The position numbers were made by a program, and so were the translations under genes. From UMGS1696 sp964463375 (GTDB lineage: Bacteria; Bacillota; Clostridia; Oscillospirales; CAG-272): a DNA stretch of 64,000 nucleotides. Below are positions 8,800 to 17,971 of this stretch, piece by piece; positions within the stretch are counted from its first letter, which is position 1; each line of letters starts with the position of its first letter. The stretch is taken from positions 62,001 to 126,000 of the forward strand of contig CAYXBQ010000002.1 in assembly GCA_964463375.1 (NCBI GenBank). The letters are read 5' to 3'. Below the pieces are notes generated by a model that saw nothing but the letters and a program-made list of their open reading frames with translations, ran no database searches and was not told where the DNA came from.

Positions 8800-9627
8800 A
8801 TGACGAAAGAAGAATACCTGACAGCCTGGCAGGCTGAAATGCTCACCTCCCGCACCGGTGCGACGGTGGGTATGCTGGCAAAGCTCAAGGATGGCAAGTA
8901 CCGGGACACCTACGGCCTGTATCTGGCAGAGGGCGTGAAGCTCACCGAGGAAGCATTGGCTGCCGGTGTCGAGATCGATATGGTGCTGGTGTGCGAGGAC
9001 GGGCTGGATAACGAACGGATCGTCGCCTGCGTGAACAATGCCCATGCCAAGCAGATCCCCATCAAGCTGACCACAAACGAGGTCTTCGCCAAGGTCTCTA
9101 CGGAAAAAGCACCCCAGGGGATCATAGCTGTCCTGAAGCGAAAGAGCCATGCCGACGCAGCTTTCACAAAAACAGGTCGATATTTTTTGCTGGATACCAT
9201 CCAGGATCCCGGCAATTTGGGTACCATCCTGCGCTCTGCCGTAGCTTTCGGTGTGGATGGCCTGCTCCTCTATGGCTGCACCGATCCCACCGGACCCAAA
9301 ACGGTGCGTGCCGCTATGGGAGCCCTGTTCCGCTGCCCCATCACTATCACGAACGACCTGTGCCGTACCATTGCAGAATTGCAGCAGGATGGACACAGAG
9401 TTTTAGCAGCGGCGTTGGGCGAAAATAGCTTGACTGCCGGTGTGGCAGAGCTGCGACCGAACGACTGCGTCGTCATTGGCAATGAGGGCCATGGCGTGTC
9501 TCCGGCAGCTATCGAACAATGTGACGGTGTGCTCCGGATCCCCATGCAGGCTGTGACGGAAAGCCTGAACGCCTCTGTGGCTGCCTCCGTCCTGCTTTGG
9601 GAATATTATCGCACATTTGGAATTTAA
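8800..9627 (+). CDS. TrmH/SpoU family RNA 2'-O-methyltransferase
   Basis: A 275-residue SPOUT methyltransferase that would transfer a methyl group from S-adenosylmethionine to a ribose 2'-OH in rRNA or tRNA. The N-terminal substrate-binding domain occupies about residues 1-105. The catalytic domain shows motif 1 NLGTILRSAVAFG, motif 2 VVIGNEGHGVS and motif 3 ESLNASVAASVLLWEY, all intact. The ATG at 8800 has GAAAGGGAGA upstream. Family members closest in layout are RlmB-like; the modified nucleotide cannot be predicted. Confidence 0.9.
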   Translation: MTKEEYLTAWQAEMLTSRTGATVGMLAKLKDGKYRDTYGLYLAEGVKLTEEALAAGVEIDMVLVCEDGLDNERIVACVNNAHAKQIPIKLTTNEVFAKVSTEKAPQGIIAVLKRKSHADAAFTKTGRYFLLDTIQDPGNLGTILRSAVAFGVDGLLLYGCTDPTGPKTVRAAMGALFRCPITITNDLCRTIAELQQDGHRVLAAALGENSLTAGVAELRPNDCVVIGNEGHGVSPAAIEQCDGVLRIPMQAVTESLNASVAASVLLWEYYRTFGI

Positions 9628-9691
9628 GAAAATACAATAGGATAGAAAAACATGGTCTGTGATCCGCGATGTCTGATGGGAGGGCGTGCAT

Positions 9692-11332
9692 ATGGATCTA
9701 TATGAAGAAATGTTGTATTGGGTATGGCTCGCAGACAACTGCGGTGCCGGGAGCAGCTTAGGAAATGCTTTGCTGCGTCAGTTTGGTTCCCCGCAGGAGA
9801 TCTATCGCCAAAAGCCGGAGAGTGTGGCATCCTGGGACTTTCTTTCGTCCAGCGACAGAGAGAACACCTTCACCCTGCTCAGTAGCCGCTCCCTGCAAAG
9901 TGCGGAACAGGTGCTTGCCAATTGTCAACGCAAGGACATCCACATCCTGCGCCTGACCGACGATATCTATCCCCAGATCCTGCGTAGCCTGACCAATGCG
10001 CCGCTGCTGCTGTACTGCAAAGGCACCTTCCCCTGGATCGATGGCCGACTGACCACCGCCGTGGTAGGCACCCGCACCATGTCGGATTATGGCAGAGATA
10101 TGTCCTATCGGCTGGGCTACGGCTTGGCTGCGGGCGGCGCCATCGTGGTCAGTGGCATGGCACTGGGCGTGGACAGTATGGCGATGATGGGTGCGCTGGA
10201 TGCCGGCGGTGTCACCATCGCGGTGCTGGGCAGCGGCGTGGACGTGATCTATCCCAAAGAGCATACCCAGGTGTACCAACGGATCTTAGCCTCAGGTGGG
10301 TGCATCCTATCCGAATTTATCCCCGGCACCCGTCCCATGGGCCGCAATTTCCCCATACGCAATCGGATCATCAGCGGTTTGGCCGACTGCGGTGTGGTGG
10401 TGGAAGGCAATGCCACAAGCGGCTCCTTGATCACAGCCCGGCATCTGGTGTACCAGGGCAAGAAGGTTTTTGCCGTACCGGGACAGGTGGGGCAGCCCGG
10501 CTCGGAGGGTCCCAATGACCTGATCCGCAGCGGTGCATTGCCCGTTTTGACAGCAGAAGATATTTTGAGCGAGTTTGAGTATATGTACCCGGACAGCGTA
10601 TATACCCAAGCGGCGCATCGTGCCTATCGAAGCCTGGACGTGACCAAACAGTCCCAGGAGGCCATGCGCAACAGCGGCGTACAGGTGCGGAACACACGGA
10701 ATTTCGTGGGCGAAGGCACCTATGGCGGACGAAGCCACGCCTCCCCCTTCCCGGATCTGCCGCCGGATCCAAGCACCATGCCGCCCAGCCAGCCTACCCC
10801 CCTGCCGGTGGGAAATTGGTATCGGGACGCAGCGGCACACGCCGTAGGGCAGGACAAGCCTGCACAAACAGAAGCTCCCTTGCCAACAGTTCCCACCGAA
10901 ACGACCGATGCGCATGAGAAGAAAAAACGGTCACTGCTGGGTGGCTGGGGCATCCGACTGCCGGAGAAGAAAGAAGCTGCCGAACGGCGGGATATGCAGC
11001 CGGATGAGAAGAAAAAATTAAAAAAAGGTAAAAATTCCCCTGTAGAAACAGAAAAGATACAGCCTGTACGCAAAATAGACACAAACGGGCTTGCTGAAAG
11101 CGAGATGCGGGTATATAATAGTATGAAGCCGAACGTGCCCGTGACACCGGATGAGCTGGTGGCGGCAGGCGGCTTCTCCATTGGTGAGGTGATGGCAGCT
11201 ATGACCATGCTGGAAATGGCAGGTGCCATCGAGGCCGGCAGTGGCGGGTACTTTATGCGAACAGACCCGGACGATATGCCGGTGACACTGGTGGAGGAGA
11301 GCGAGCTGGAGGAACACGCTGGAAAAGCATGA
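9692..11332 (+). CDS. dprA: DNA-processing protein DprA with long disordered insert
   Basis: DprA protects incoming single-stranded DNA and loads RecA during transformation. Residues about 100-300 form the Rossmann-like core (VVGTRTMSDYG, SGMALGVDSMAM, LGSGVDVIYP, GRNFPIRNRIISGL, TSGSLITA, FAVPGQ). The C-terminal 60 residues are a winged-helix domain (TPDELVAAGGFSIGEVMAAMTMLEMAG). Between them lie about 150 residues of low-complexity Pro/Lys/Glu sequence, making the protein about 546 residues against a usual 290-380. GGGAGGG precedes the ATG. The order dprA-topA-trmFO is common in Firmicutes. Confidence 0.92.
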   Translation: MDLYEEMLYWVWLADNCGAGSSLGNALLRQFGSPQEIYRQKPESVASWDFLSSSDRENTFTLLSSRSLQSAEQVLANCQRKDIHILRLTDDIYPQILRSLTNAPLLLYCKGTFPWIDGRLTTAVVGTRTMSDYGRDMSYRLGYGLAAGGAIVVSGMALGVDSMAMMGALDAGGVTIAVLGSGVDVIYPKEHTQVYQRILASGGCILSEFIPGTRPMGRNFPIRNRIISGLADCGVVVEGNATSGSLITARHLVYQGKKVFAVPGQVGQPGSEGPNDLIRSGALPVLTAEDILSEFEYMYPDSVYTQAAHRAYRSLDVTKQSQEAMRNSGVQVRNTRNFVGEGTYGGRSHASPFPDLPPDPSTMPPSQPTPLPVGNWYRDAAAHAVGQDKPAQTEAPLPTVPTETTDAHEKKKRSLLGGWGIRLPEKKEAAERRDMQPDEKKKLKKGKNSPVETEKIQPVRKIDTNGLAESEMRVYNSMKPNVPVTPDELVAAGGFSIGEVMAAMTMLEMAGAIEAGSGGYFMRTDPDDMPVTLVEESELEEHAGKA

Positions 11333-11403
11333 TAGAGTATGAAGCAGTACCAGCGTTCTACAGCGTACAGGAAACGACAGAAAGATGAGGAAAGCGCAGA
11401 ACT

Positions 11404-13713
11404 ATGTACAATCTGGTGATCATGGAATCTCCCACAAAGGCAAGTACAGCCAACAGCTATCTGGGCTCCACCTATAAAGTGGTAGCCTGTAAGGGGCATT
11501 TGCGGGACCTGCCCAAGTCCACACTGGGAATCGATCTGGAGAATAATTTTGAGGCGCATTATATCAATATCCGGGGCAAGGGCGAGCTGATCCGGGAACT
11601 GAAGAAGGAAGTCAAAAAGGCCGACCGTATCTTCCTGGCAACGGACCCCGACCGAGAAGGAGAAGCCATCTCCTGGCACCTGATGACCGCATTGGCTATC
11701 CCCCCGGAAAAGGCACGCCGGATCACATTCAATGAGGTGACCAAGACGGCGGTGAAAAATGCCATCAAAGCGCCCAGAGACATCGATATGGATATGGTCA
11801 ACGCCCAGCAGGCACGCCGGATCTTAGACCGGATCGTGGGCTATAAGCTCAGTCCCTTCCTGTGGAAGACGGTAAAGAGCGGGTTGTCGGCAGGACGTGT
11901 GCAGTCTGTGGCTACCCGTATCATCGTGGAACGGGAAAACGAGATCCGTGCCTTTGTGCCCAAGGAATATTGGAACATCGATGCCGACCTGCAAACCGGC
12001 GAAGGCAAGACCTTCCAGACCCACTTCTGGGGCATGGCCGATGCCAAAACGAAGCTGGAGCTGAATAACGCCGAGGAAGCCCAGAAGGTCGTGGACGACT
12101 GCATGGGCAAGCCCTTTGTGGTGCAGGAGGTGCGCAATGGCAAAAAGCTGAAGAACCCCGCTCCGCCCTTCACCACCTCCACCTTGCAGCAGGAAGCCTC
12201 TCGAAAGCTGAATTTCCAGTCCCAGCGGACCATGAAGGTGGCACAGGAGCTGTACGAAGGTCTGAACCTGGGTAGCGAATTCGGCGGTACCCACGGTCTG
12301 ATCACCTATATGCGTACCGACTCCCTGCGGATCTCCGAGGAAGCCAGAGAGATCGCTAAGAACTATATCTGCGAAAAATACGGCGAAGAATACTATTCTG
12401 CCAAGCCCCGGATCTATAAGGCTAAGGCGGGCGCACAGGATGCCCACGAAGCCATTCGTCCGGCTGACCCCACCTTAGAGCCTGCCAGCGTCAAGAAGCT
12501 GCTGTCCTCCGATCAGTATAAGCTGTACAAGCTGATCTGGGATCGGTTCACGGCCAGCCAGATGGAATCGGCAGAGCTTGCCACGGTACAGACGGATCTG
12601 CTGTGCGACAAATACATCTATCGTACCAGCGGTCATACCGTGAAGTTCCCCGGCTTTATGGCAGTGTACGAAGAATCCACCGACGAGAAAAAGAATGACG
12701 AAGACGGCCCCAATGCACGCCTGCCGCAGTTTGCAGAGGGCGACGCACTGACGGCTTTGCAGATCACACCCAGCCAGCACTTCACCGAACCACCGGCACG
12801 ATACACCGAAGCCTCCCTGATCAAGTTCCTGGAGGACGAAGGCATTGGCCGTCCCAGTACCTATACGCCTACCATCACCCTGATCATCTCCCGCGGCTAC
12901 GTGAAGCGGGAAGGGAAGAGCCTGGTGCCGACCCAATTGGGCGAGGTCATCACCCGGATCATGTGCGAGCAGTTCCCGGACATCGTGGACTATAAGTTCA
13001 CGGCCCATATGGAGGATAGCCTGGACGAGATCGAAAACGGCAATACCACCATGCTGGACGTGCTGAACGACTTCTACGGTGGCTTTAAGCAAGAGCTGGA
13101 TGCCGCTATGGAAAATGTGTCCAAGGAAGAGTTCGATGTGCCGGACGAAGTCACCGACATCATCTGCGAACACTGCGGCAGTCGAATGGTCGTGAAGAAT
13201 GGACGGTTCGGCAAGTTCGCCGCCTGCCCCAACTACCCGGCCTGCAAGAATACCCGCCCGCTGACCAGAGAAGGGGATATGCTGGTGGAAAAGAAGCCGG
13301 AGATCGCTCCTATGAAGTGCGAGGTGTGCGGGGCCGATATGATCCTGCGCAACGGCCGGTATGGCAGCTTCTATGCTTGCTCCCGGTATCCCGAATGCAA
13401 ATTCACCAAGCAGAAGGTCAAGACGCTGGGTGTAAAATGCCCGGAATGCGGCGGCGAGATCGTGACCAAGTACGGCAAGAACCGTACCATGTTCTACGGC
13501 TGCGAAAACTACCCCACCTGCACCTTCTCCTCCTGGGATATGCCCACAAGCGAAAAATGTCCCAAGTGCGGCGATATGCTGATGCGCAAGAAGGGCAAGA
13601 GCCATCTGCTGGTATGCCGCAATGCACAATGTGACTATAAAACGGAGTTGCCGGAGGAAACGGCGGTAGAAGAACCGATCGGAGCCATCGGAGAAAACGA
13701 CACTACTATATAA
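11404..13713 (+). CDS. topA: DNA topoisomerase I, type IA
   Basis: A 769-residue enzyme that relaxes negative supercoils by single-strand passage. The TOPRIM domain has MESPTKA near the start and DPDREGE at 81-87. The active-site Tyr is residue 302 in GLITYMRTDS. The C-terminal part has four consecutive four-cysteine zinc ribbons (CEHCG...CPNYPAC; CEVCG...CSRYPEC; CPECG...CENYPTC; CPKCG...CRNAQC), the last two with variant spacing; many homologues have three. It lies 70 bases after dprA in the same operon. Confidence 0.97.
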   Translation: MYNLVIMESPTKASTANSYLGSTYKVVACKGHLRDLPKSTLGIDLENNFEAHYINIRGKGELIRELKKEVKKADRIFLATDPDREGEAISWHLMTALAIPPEKARRITFNEVTKTAVKNAIKAPRDIDMDMVNAQQARRILDRIVGYKLSPFLWKTVKSGLSAGRVQSVATRIIVERENEIRAFVPKEYWNIDADLQTGEGKTFQTHFWGMADAKTKLELNNAEEAQKVVDDCMGKPFVVQEVRNGKKLKNPAPPFTTSTLQQEASRKLNFQSQRTMKVAQELYEGLNLGSEFGGTHGLITYMRTDSLRISEEAREIAKNYICEKYGEEYYSAKPRIYKAKAGAQDAHEAIRPADPTLEPASVKKLLSSDQYKLYKLIWDRFTASQMESAELATVQTDLLCDKYIYRTSGHTVKFPGFMAVYEESTDEKKNDEDGPNARLPQFAEGDALTALQITPSQHFTEPPARYTEASLIKFLEDEGIGRPSTYTPTITLIISRGYVKREGKSLVPTQLGEVITRIMCEQFPDIVDYKFTAHMEDSLDEIENGNTTMLDVLNDFYGGFKQELDAAMENVSKEEFDVPDEVTDIICEHCGSRMVVKNGRFGKFAACPNYPACKNTRPLTREGDMLVEKKPEIAPMKCEVCGADMILRNGRYGSFYACSRYPECKFTKQKVKTLGVKCPECGGEIVTKYGKNRTMFYGCENYPTCTFSSWDMPTSEKCPKCGDMLMRKKGKSHLLVCRNAQCDYKTELPEETAVEEPIGAIGENDTTI

Positions 13714-13742
13714 TACTAAAGGAAAGAATACGGAGCAGATAT

Positions 13743-15107
13743 ATGGCAGAGATCAATATATACGGTGCCGGTCTTGCCGGATGTGAAGCGGCATGGCAGG
13801 CAGCTAAGCTGGGTGTGCAGGTACGGCTGTACGAAATGAAACCAAAGAAAAAGTCCCCGGCGCACCATGCGGATACCTTTGCGGAGCTGGTCTGCTCCAA
13901 TTCCCTGCGTTCCGGGGAGATCACCAATGCGGCAGGACTGTTGAAGGAAGAAATGCGCCGACTAGGGTCCCTGATCATGGAGGCCTGCGGCGTGGCAGCG
14001 GTATCGGCCGGCGGTGCAGTGGCGGTAGACAGAGAGCAGTTCTCCGGCTACATCACCGAGAAGATCCGCTCCTGCCCGAACATCACCGTCATCGAAGCAG
14101 AAATGACCACCATCCCGGAAAACGAGATCACCGTGGTGGCAACGGGTCCCTTGACTTCTGAAGGTCTGGCCGCTGCGATCCAGGAGAAGATCGGCGGCAA
14201 GAGCCTGTCCTTCTTTGATGCCGCCGCCCCCATCGTGGACTACGAATCCATCGATATGACCAAGGCATTCTGGGCTACCCGGTACGACAAGGGCTCTCCC
14301 GACTACATCAATTGTCCCATGACCGAAGCGGAGTACAAGGCGTTCTATGCCGCACTGCTGTCTGCCGAGGAAGCCAAGCTCCACGATTTCGATGAAGGCG
14401 AAAAGTTGACCGTGTTCGAAGGCTGTATGCCTGTGGAAGTGATGGCACGCCGAGGGGAGGACACCCTGCGGTACGGCCCCATGAAGCCGGTGGGCATTCG
14501 GCATCCGGAAACAGGTGAGGAATTCTACGCCATCGTACAGCTGCGCCGGGAAAACCAGCGTGGCTCCATGTTCAACATCGTGGGGTTCCAGACCCACCTG
14601 ACCTGGCCGGAGCAGCGGCGTGTGTTCCGCATGATCCCCGGTCTGGAAAACGCAGAATTCCTGCGGTACGGCGTGATGCACCGGAATACCTTCCTCTGTT
14701 CCCCCGACCTGCTGGACGGCGACTATTCACTGCGTACCAATCACAATACCTATTTTGCCGGCCAAATGACCGGTGTGGAAGGCTATATCGAATCCGCAGC
14801 ATCGGGCTTTGTGGCAGGGGTCAATGCGGCACTACGGGCAAAGGAAGAAGAGCGCTTTTTGTTCCCGGAGGAGACCATGATCGGGTCCATGGCCTGGTAT
14901 ATCTCCCACGGCGAACAGACCCTGTTCCAGCCCATGAACGCCAATTTCGGGATCGTACCGCCGCTTGCCAAAAAGGTCAAAGGTGGAAAGCGGGCCCGCA
15001 ACGAAGCCCTGGCAGCTCGCGCACTGGAGACCATCGATACGACAGCTGCGACGCTACGCAGATACCAGGGGACTGAGAACGAAGATAACGGAGTGGAACT
15101 GCAATGA
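13743..15107 (+). CDS. trmFO: tRNA (uracil-54-C5)-methyltransferase, folate-dependent TrmFO
   Basis: A 454-residue FAD enzyme that makes ribothymidine-54 in tRNA using methylenetetrahydrofolate. It has the dinucleotide-binding start IYGAGLAGCEAAWQAA, the family motif CSNSLRS near residue 52, and a C-terminal FAD-contacting segment (NHNTYFAGQMTGVEGY). It follows topA by 29 bases and overlaps plsX by 4 bases (ATGA). Confidence 0.96.
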   Translation: MAEINIYGAGLAGCEAAWQAAKLGVQVRLYEMKPKKKSPAHHADTFAELVCSNSLRSGEITNAAGLLKEEMRRLGSLIMEACGVAAVSAGGAVAVDREQFSGYITEKIRSCPNITVIEAEMTTIPENEITVVATGPLTSEGLAAAIQEKIGGKSLSFFDAAAPIVDYESIDMTKAFWATRYDKGSPDYINCPMTEAEYKAFYAALLSAEEAKLHDFDEGEKLTVFEGCMPVEVMARRGEDTLRYGPMKPVGIRHPETGEEFYAIVQLRRENQRGSMFNIVGFQTHLTWPEQRRVFRMIPGLENAEFLRYGVMHRNTFLCSPDLLDGDYSLRTNHNTYFAGQMTGVEGYIESAASGFVAGVNAALRAKEEERFLFPEETMIGSMAWYISHGEQTLFQPMNANFGIVPPLAKKVKGGKRARNEALAARALETIDTTAATLRRYQGTENEDNGVELQ

Positions 15108-16147
15108 AGATCATCATAGACGCAATGGGCGGCGATAACGCACCGAGAGAGATCGTGCGGGGTGCCGTGGAAGCTGCTGCACATACCGAATCCAAATTGG
15201 TGTTGGTAGGGGATCAGGCCAAGATCGAAGAATGCCTAAAGGAATGCCAGACCAGCACCCGCCTGTTTGAGATCGTCCATACCGAAGAGACCATCTCCAT
15301 GGAAGACGATCCCCTGTCCATCCTGCGAGCCAAAAAAAACTGCTCCATGGGCGTGGGTCTGCGGCTGCTGAAGGAGGATGGCGATGCCTTTATCTCCGCT
15401 GGCAATACCGGCGCACTGCACGCTGGCTCCTCCCTGATCATCCGACCGGTGAAGGGCTTGCAGCGTTCTGCCATCACCACCTTGCTGCCCTTCGAACGTC
15501 CCTGCCTGCTGCTGGACTGCGGCGCCAACGTGACCGTTACGGCAGATTACTTAGAGCAGTGGGCGATTCTGGGCTCCCTGTATATGCAGCACGTTATGCA
15601 GGTGAAGGATCCCGTGGTGGGCCTGTTGAACAACGGTACCGAGGAATGCAAGGGCACACCGATCCAGGTGAACGCATACCAGAAGCTCAAGGAAAACGAA
15701 GCGGTGCATTTCCATGGTAATATCGAAGGGAAGGAGATCCCGTCCGGCCTGTGCGACGTGCTGGTGACCGATGGCTTCACCGGGAACATCACGCTGAAAA
15801 TGCTGGAAGGCATGACCAAGTTCTTCTTTGGTCAGCTAAAGGATCTGTATTCCCAGAACATGATGACCAAGCTGTCGTATCTGGCTATGAAGGAGCAGCT
15901 GCGTGGACTCAAGCGTTCCTTTGACGCATCCGAGTACGGTGGCGCACCGCTGCTGGGTCTGCAAAAGCCGGTGATCAAAGCCCACGGCAGCTCCGATGCA
16001 AGAGCCATCCGCAACGCAGTACGACAGGCTGAGACCTTTATTTCCACCGGTGTGATCGGCGAAATGGAAAAGCAAATGAAAAAATACGATCGATCTGTGC
16101 TGCGGAGCCAACCGGTCGAGGAGGCACAGAAGGAGAGCAATACATGA
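15104..16147 (+). CDS. plsX: Phosphate acyltransferase PlsX
   Basis: A 347-residue soluble enzyme converting acyl-ACP to acyl-phosphate for phospholipid synthesis by PlsY. It has the N-terminal IIIDAMGGDNAP and the motif GNTGALHAGS. It overlaps trmFO upstream and rnc downstream by 4 bases each, so all three are translationally coupled. The acpP gene that often follows plsX is not here but at 52.4 kb. Confidence 0.96.
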   Translation: MKIIIDAMGGDNAPREIVRGAVEAAAHTESKLVLVGDQAKIEECLKECQTSTRLFEIVHTEETISMEDDPLSILRAKKNCSMGVGLRLLKEDGDAFISAGNTGALHAGSSLIIRPVKGLQRSAITTLLPFERPCLLLDCGANVTVTADYLEQWAILGSLYMQHVMQVKDPVVGLLNNGTEECKGTPIQVNAYQKLKENEAVHFHGNIEGKEIPSGLCDVLVTDGFTGNITLKMLEGMTKFFFGQLKDLYSQNMMTKLSYLAMKEQLRGLKRSFDASEYGGAPLLGLQKPVIKAHGSSDARAIRNAVRQAETFISTGVIGEMEKQMKKYDRSVLRSQPVEEAQKESNT

Positions 16148-16902
16148 CACATGACAGCAAAAACCACGCATCCGTCCAGAAACCCTTCCAGGAAGCACTG
16201 CCGTCGGAGGAATTGGAGAGAACCATCGGCTATACCTTCCGGAACAAGGATCTGCTGCGGGAGGCGCTGACCCATTCCTCCTATTCCAACGAAAAGCGCA
16301 ACAAAGGTGCCAAGCTCCCCTGCAACGAGCGGCTGGAATTCTTAGGAGATTCCGTCCTGTCGATATTGGTCAGCAGCTACCTGTTCGAATCCTATAGCGA
16401 CATCCAGGAAGGCGAGCTGACCAAGATCCGGGCCGCTGTGGTCTGCGAAAAGGCACTGTCCCGGTTTGCCCAAAAGATCCGGTTGGGGCTGTATATGCAC
16501 ATGGGACACGGCGAATCCATGAACAATGGCCGCAACCGCCCCTCTATCTTAGCCGACTGCTTCGAAGCACTGCTGGCCGCCATCTATTTGGACGCAGACG
16601 AAAACTTCGAGCCGGTGGGAGCCTTCCTGATGCCCTATATCAAGGAAGAACTGCACGTGCTGCGCTCCAACAGCGTGTTCGTGGATTATAAGACCACCTT
16701 GCAGCAGATCGTCCAGCAGGTGGAAGGCGAACGGCTGGAATACATTTTGGTGGGCGAAGCAGGTCCCGATCACGATAAGATCTTCACCGTAGAAGCACGG
16801 CTCAACAGCAATGTGATCGGCAAGGGCAGTGCCCATTCCAAGCGAGAAGCGGAGCAGAATGCCGCCAAGGAAGCACTGGTGCTGTTCGGCGAGCAGACCT
16901 GA
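16144..16902 (+). CDS. rnc: Ribonuclease III
   Basis: A 252-residue double-strand-specific endoribonuclease for rRNA and mRNA processing. The catalytic signature NERLEFLGDSVL is at residues 61-72 and the second metal-binding cluster (LADCFEALLAAIYLD) at about 138-152. The double-stranded RNA binding domain is C-terminal (YKTTLQQIVQQ... SKREAEQNAAKEAL). It starts within the plsX stop codon. Confidence 0.97.
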   Translation: MTHDSKNHASVQKPFQEALPSEELERTIGYTFRNKDLLREALTHSSYSNEKRNKGAKLPCNERLEFLGDSVLSILVSSYLFESYSDIQEGELTKIRAAVVCEKALSRFAQKIRLGLYMHMGHGESMNNGRNRPSILADCFEALLAAIYLDADENFEPVGAFLMPYIKEELHVLRSNSVFVDYKTTLQQIVQQVEGERLEYILVGEAGPDHDKIFTVEARLNSNVIGKGSAHSKREAEQNAAKEALVLFGEQT

Positions 16903-16909
16903 CCGATCC

Positions 16910-17971
16910 ATGAAAAAGCATATCAATATCCCCCTGTTTATCCCCCATATGGGTTGCCCGAACCAATGTGTGTTCTGTGATCAGCACACCATATCGGGCA
17001 CTTGTGCTTTTATCCGGGAAGATGCCCGACAGACCATCGAAGCGGTGTTGGCCACTGTGCCGGAGAATACGCCCTGTGAGATCGCCTTTTTCGGTGGCTC
17101 CTTCACCGGGATCGACCGCACGCTCATGCTGGATCTGCTCACACTGGCACAGTCCTACGTGAACAGCGGCAGAGTCGATGGGATCCGTATGTCCACCCGC
17201 CCGGACTATATCGATCCGGAGATCCTGACGCTGCTGTCTCCCTATTCCATAGCCGCCGTGGAACTGGGGATCCAGAGCATGGACGACCACGTGCTGGCAT
17301 ATTGTCGGCGGGGACATACCGCTGCCCAAACGAGAACGGCCTGTGCGCTACTGCGGGAAGCCGGTATCCCCTGGGTGGGACAAATGATGATCGGCTTGCC
17401 GGGTGCTATGCCGGAGAACGAGATCACCTGTGCCGAAGAGATCTGCGCCATGGGAGCCACGGCTTGCCGGATCTACCCCACCATCGTGCTGCACCAGACC
17501 CAGCTGGCAGCCTGGACACAAGAGGGCAGCTACGTTCCTTTGACCGTAGAAGAAGCGGTGGTACGCAGTGCCCAGGTGCTGGCGGTATTTGAGAAAGCGG
17601 GGGTGGAGTGTCTGCGGATCGGTCTGTGCGATAGCGAAAGCTTGCACGATCCGGCATCCTGTTTGGCAGGTCCGGTGCATCCTGCTATGGGCGAGCTGGT
17701 GCGCAGTAGGCTCTATCGCCAAAAACTGGACGAAGCCGTGGCAGCGTGGACAGCCTCCCATCCGGAGCAGAGAGAGCTTGTGGTATATGTACCGCAGGGA
17801 GAGGTTTCTGCCGTGGTGGGACAAAAACGGGAGAATGCGCTGGCGATCGAGAGAAAATACACAGTAAAGTTGCGGAAATTTCTTGAAAACCCGGCGCAGA
17901 TACGGTATAATATTACATTAAGTGCATACACCAAAACAAAGCAGGAAAGGAGGCGTGACGGTTGTACTTAA
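16910..17971 (+). CDS. Elp3-like radical SAM protein without acetyltransferase domain
   Basis: A 353-residue radical SAM enzyme. The iron-sulfur cluster motif CPNQCVFC uses Cys16, Cys20 and Cys23, followed by FFGGSFTG and a typical SAM-binding barrel. The barrel resembles Elp3/YhcC-type proteins but has no GNAT domain. The ATG at 16910 is 7 bases after rnc; the gene's end overlaps smc by 10 bases. A gene of this kind between rnc and smc recurs in Clostridia from memory. The substrate is unknown; tRNA modification is a guess from the Elp3 relationship. Confidence 0.85.
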   Translation: MKKHINIPLFIPHMGCPNQCVFCDQHTISGTCAFIREDARQTIEAVLATVPENTPCEIAFFGGSFTGIDRTLMLDLLTLAQSYVNSGRVDGIRMSTRPDYIDPEILTLLSPYSIAAVELGIQSMDDHVLAYCRRGHTAAQTRTACALLREAGIPWVGQMMIGLPGAMPENEITCAEEICAMGATACRIYPTIVLHQTQLAAWTQEGSYVPLTVEEAVVRSAQVLAVFEKAGVECLRIGLCDSESLHDPASCLAGPVHPAMGELVRSRLYRQKLDEAVAAWTASHPEQRELVVYVPQGEVSAVVGQKRENALAIERKYTVKLRKFLENPAQIRYNITLSAYTKTKQERRRDGCT

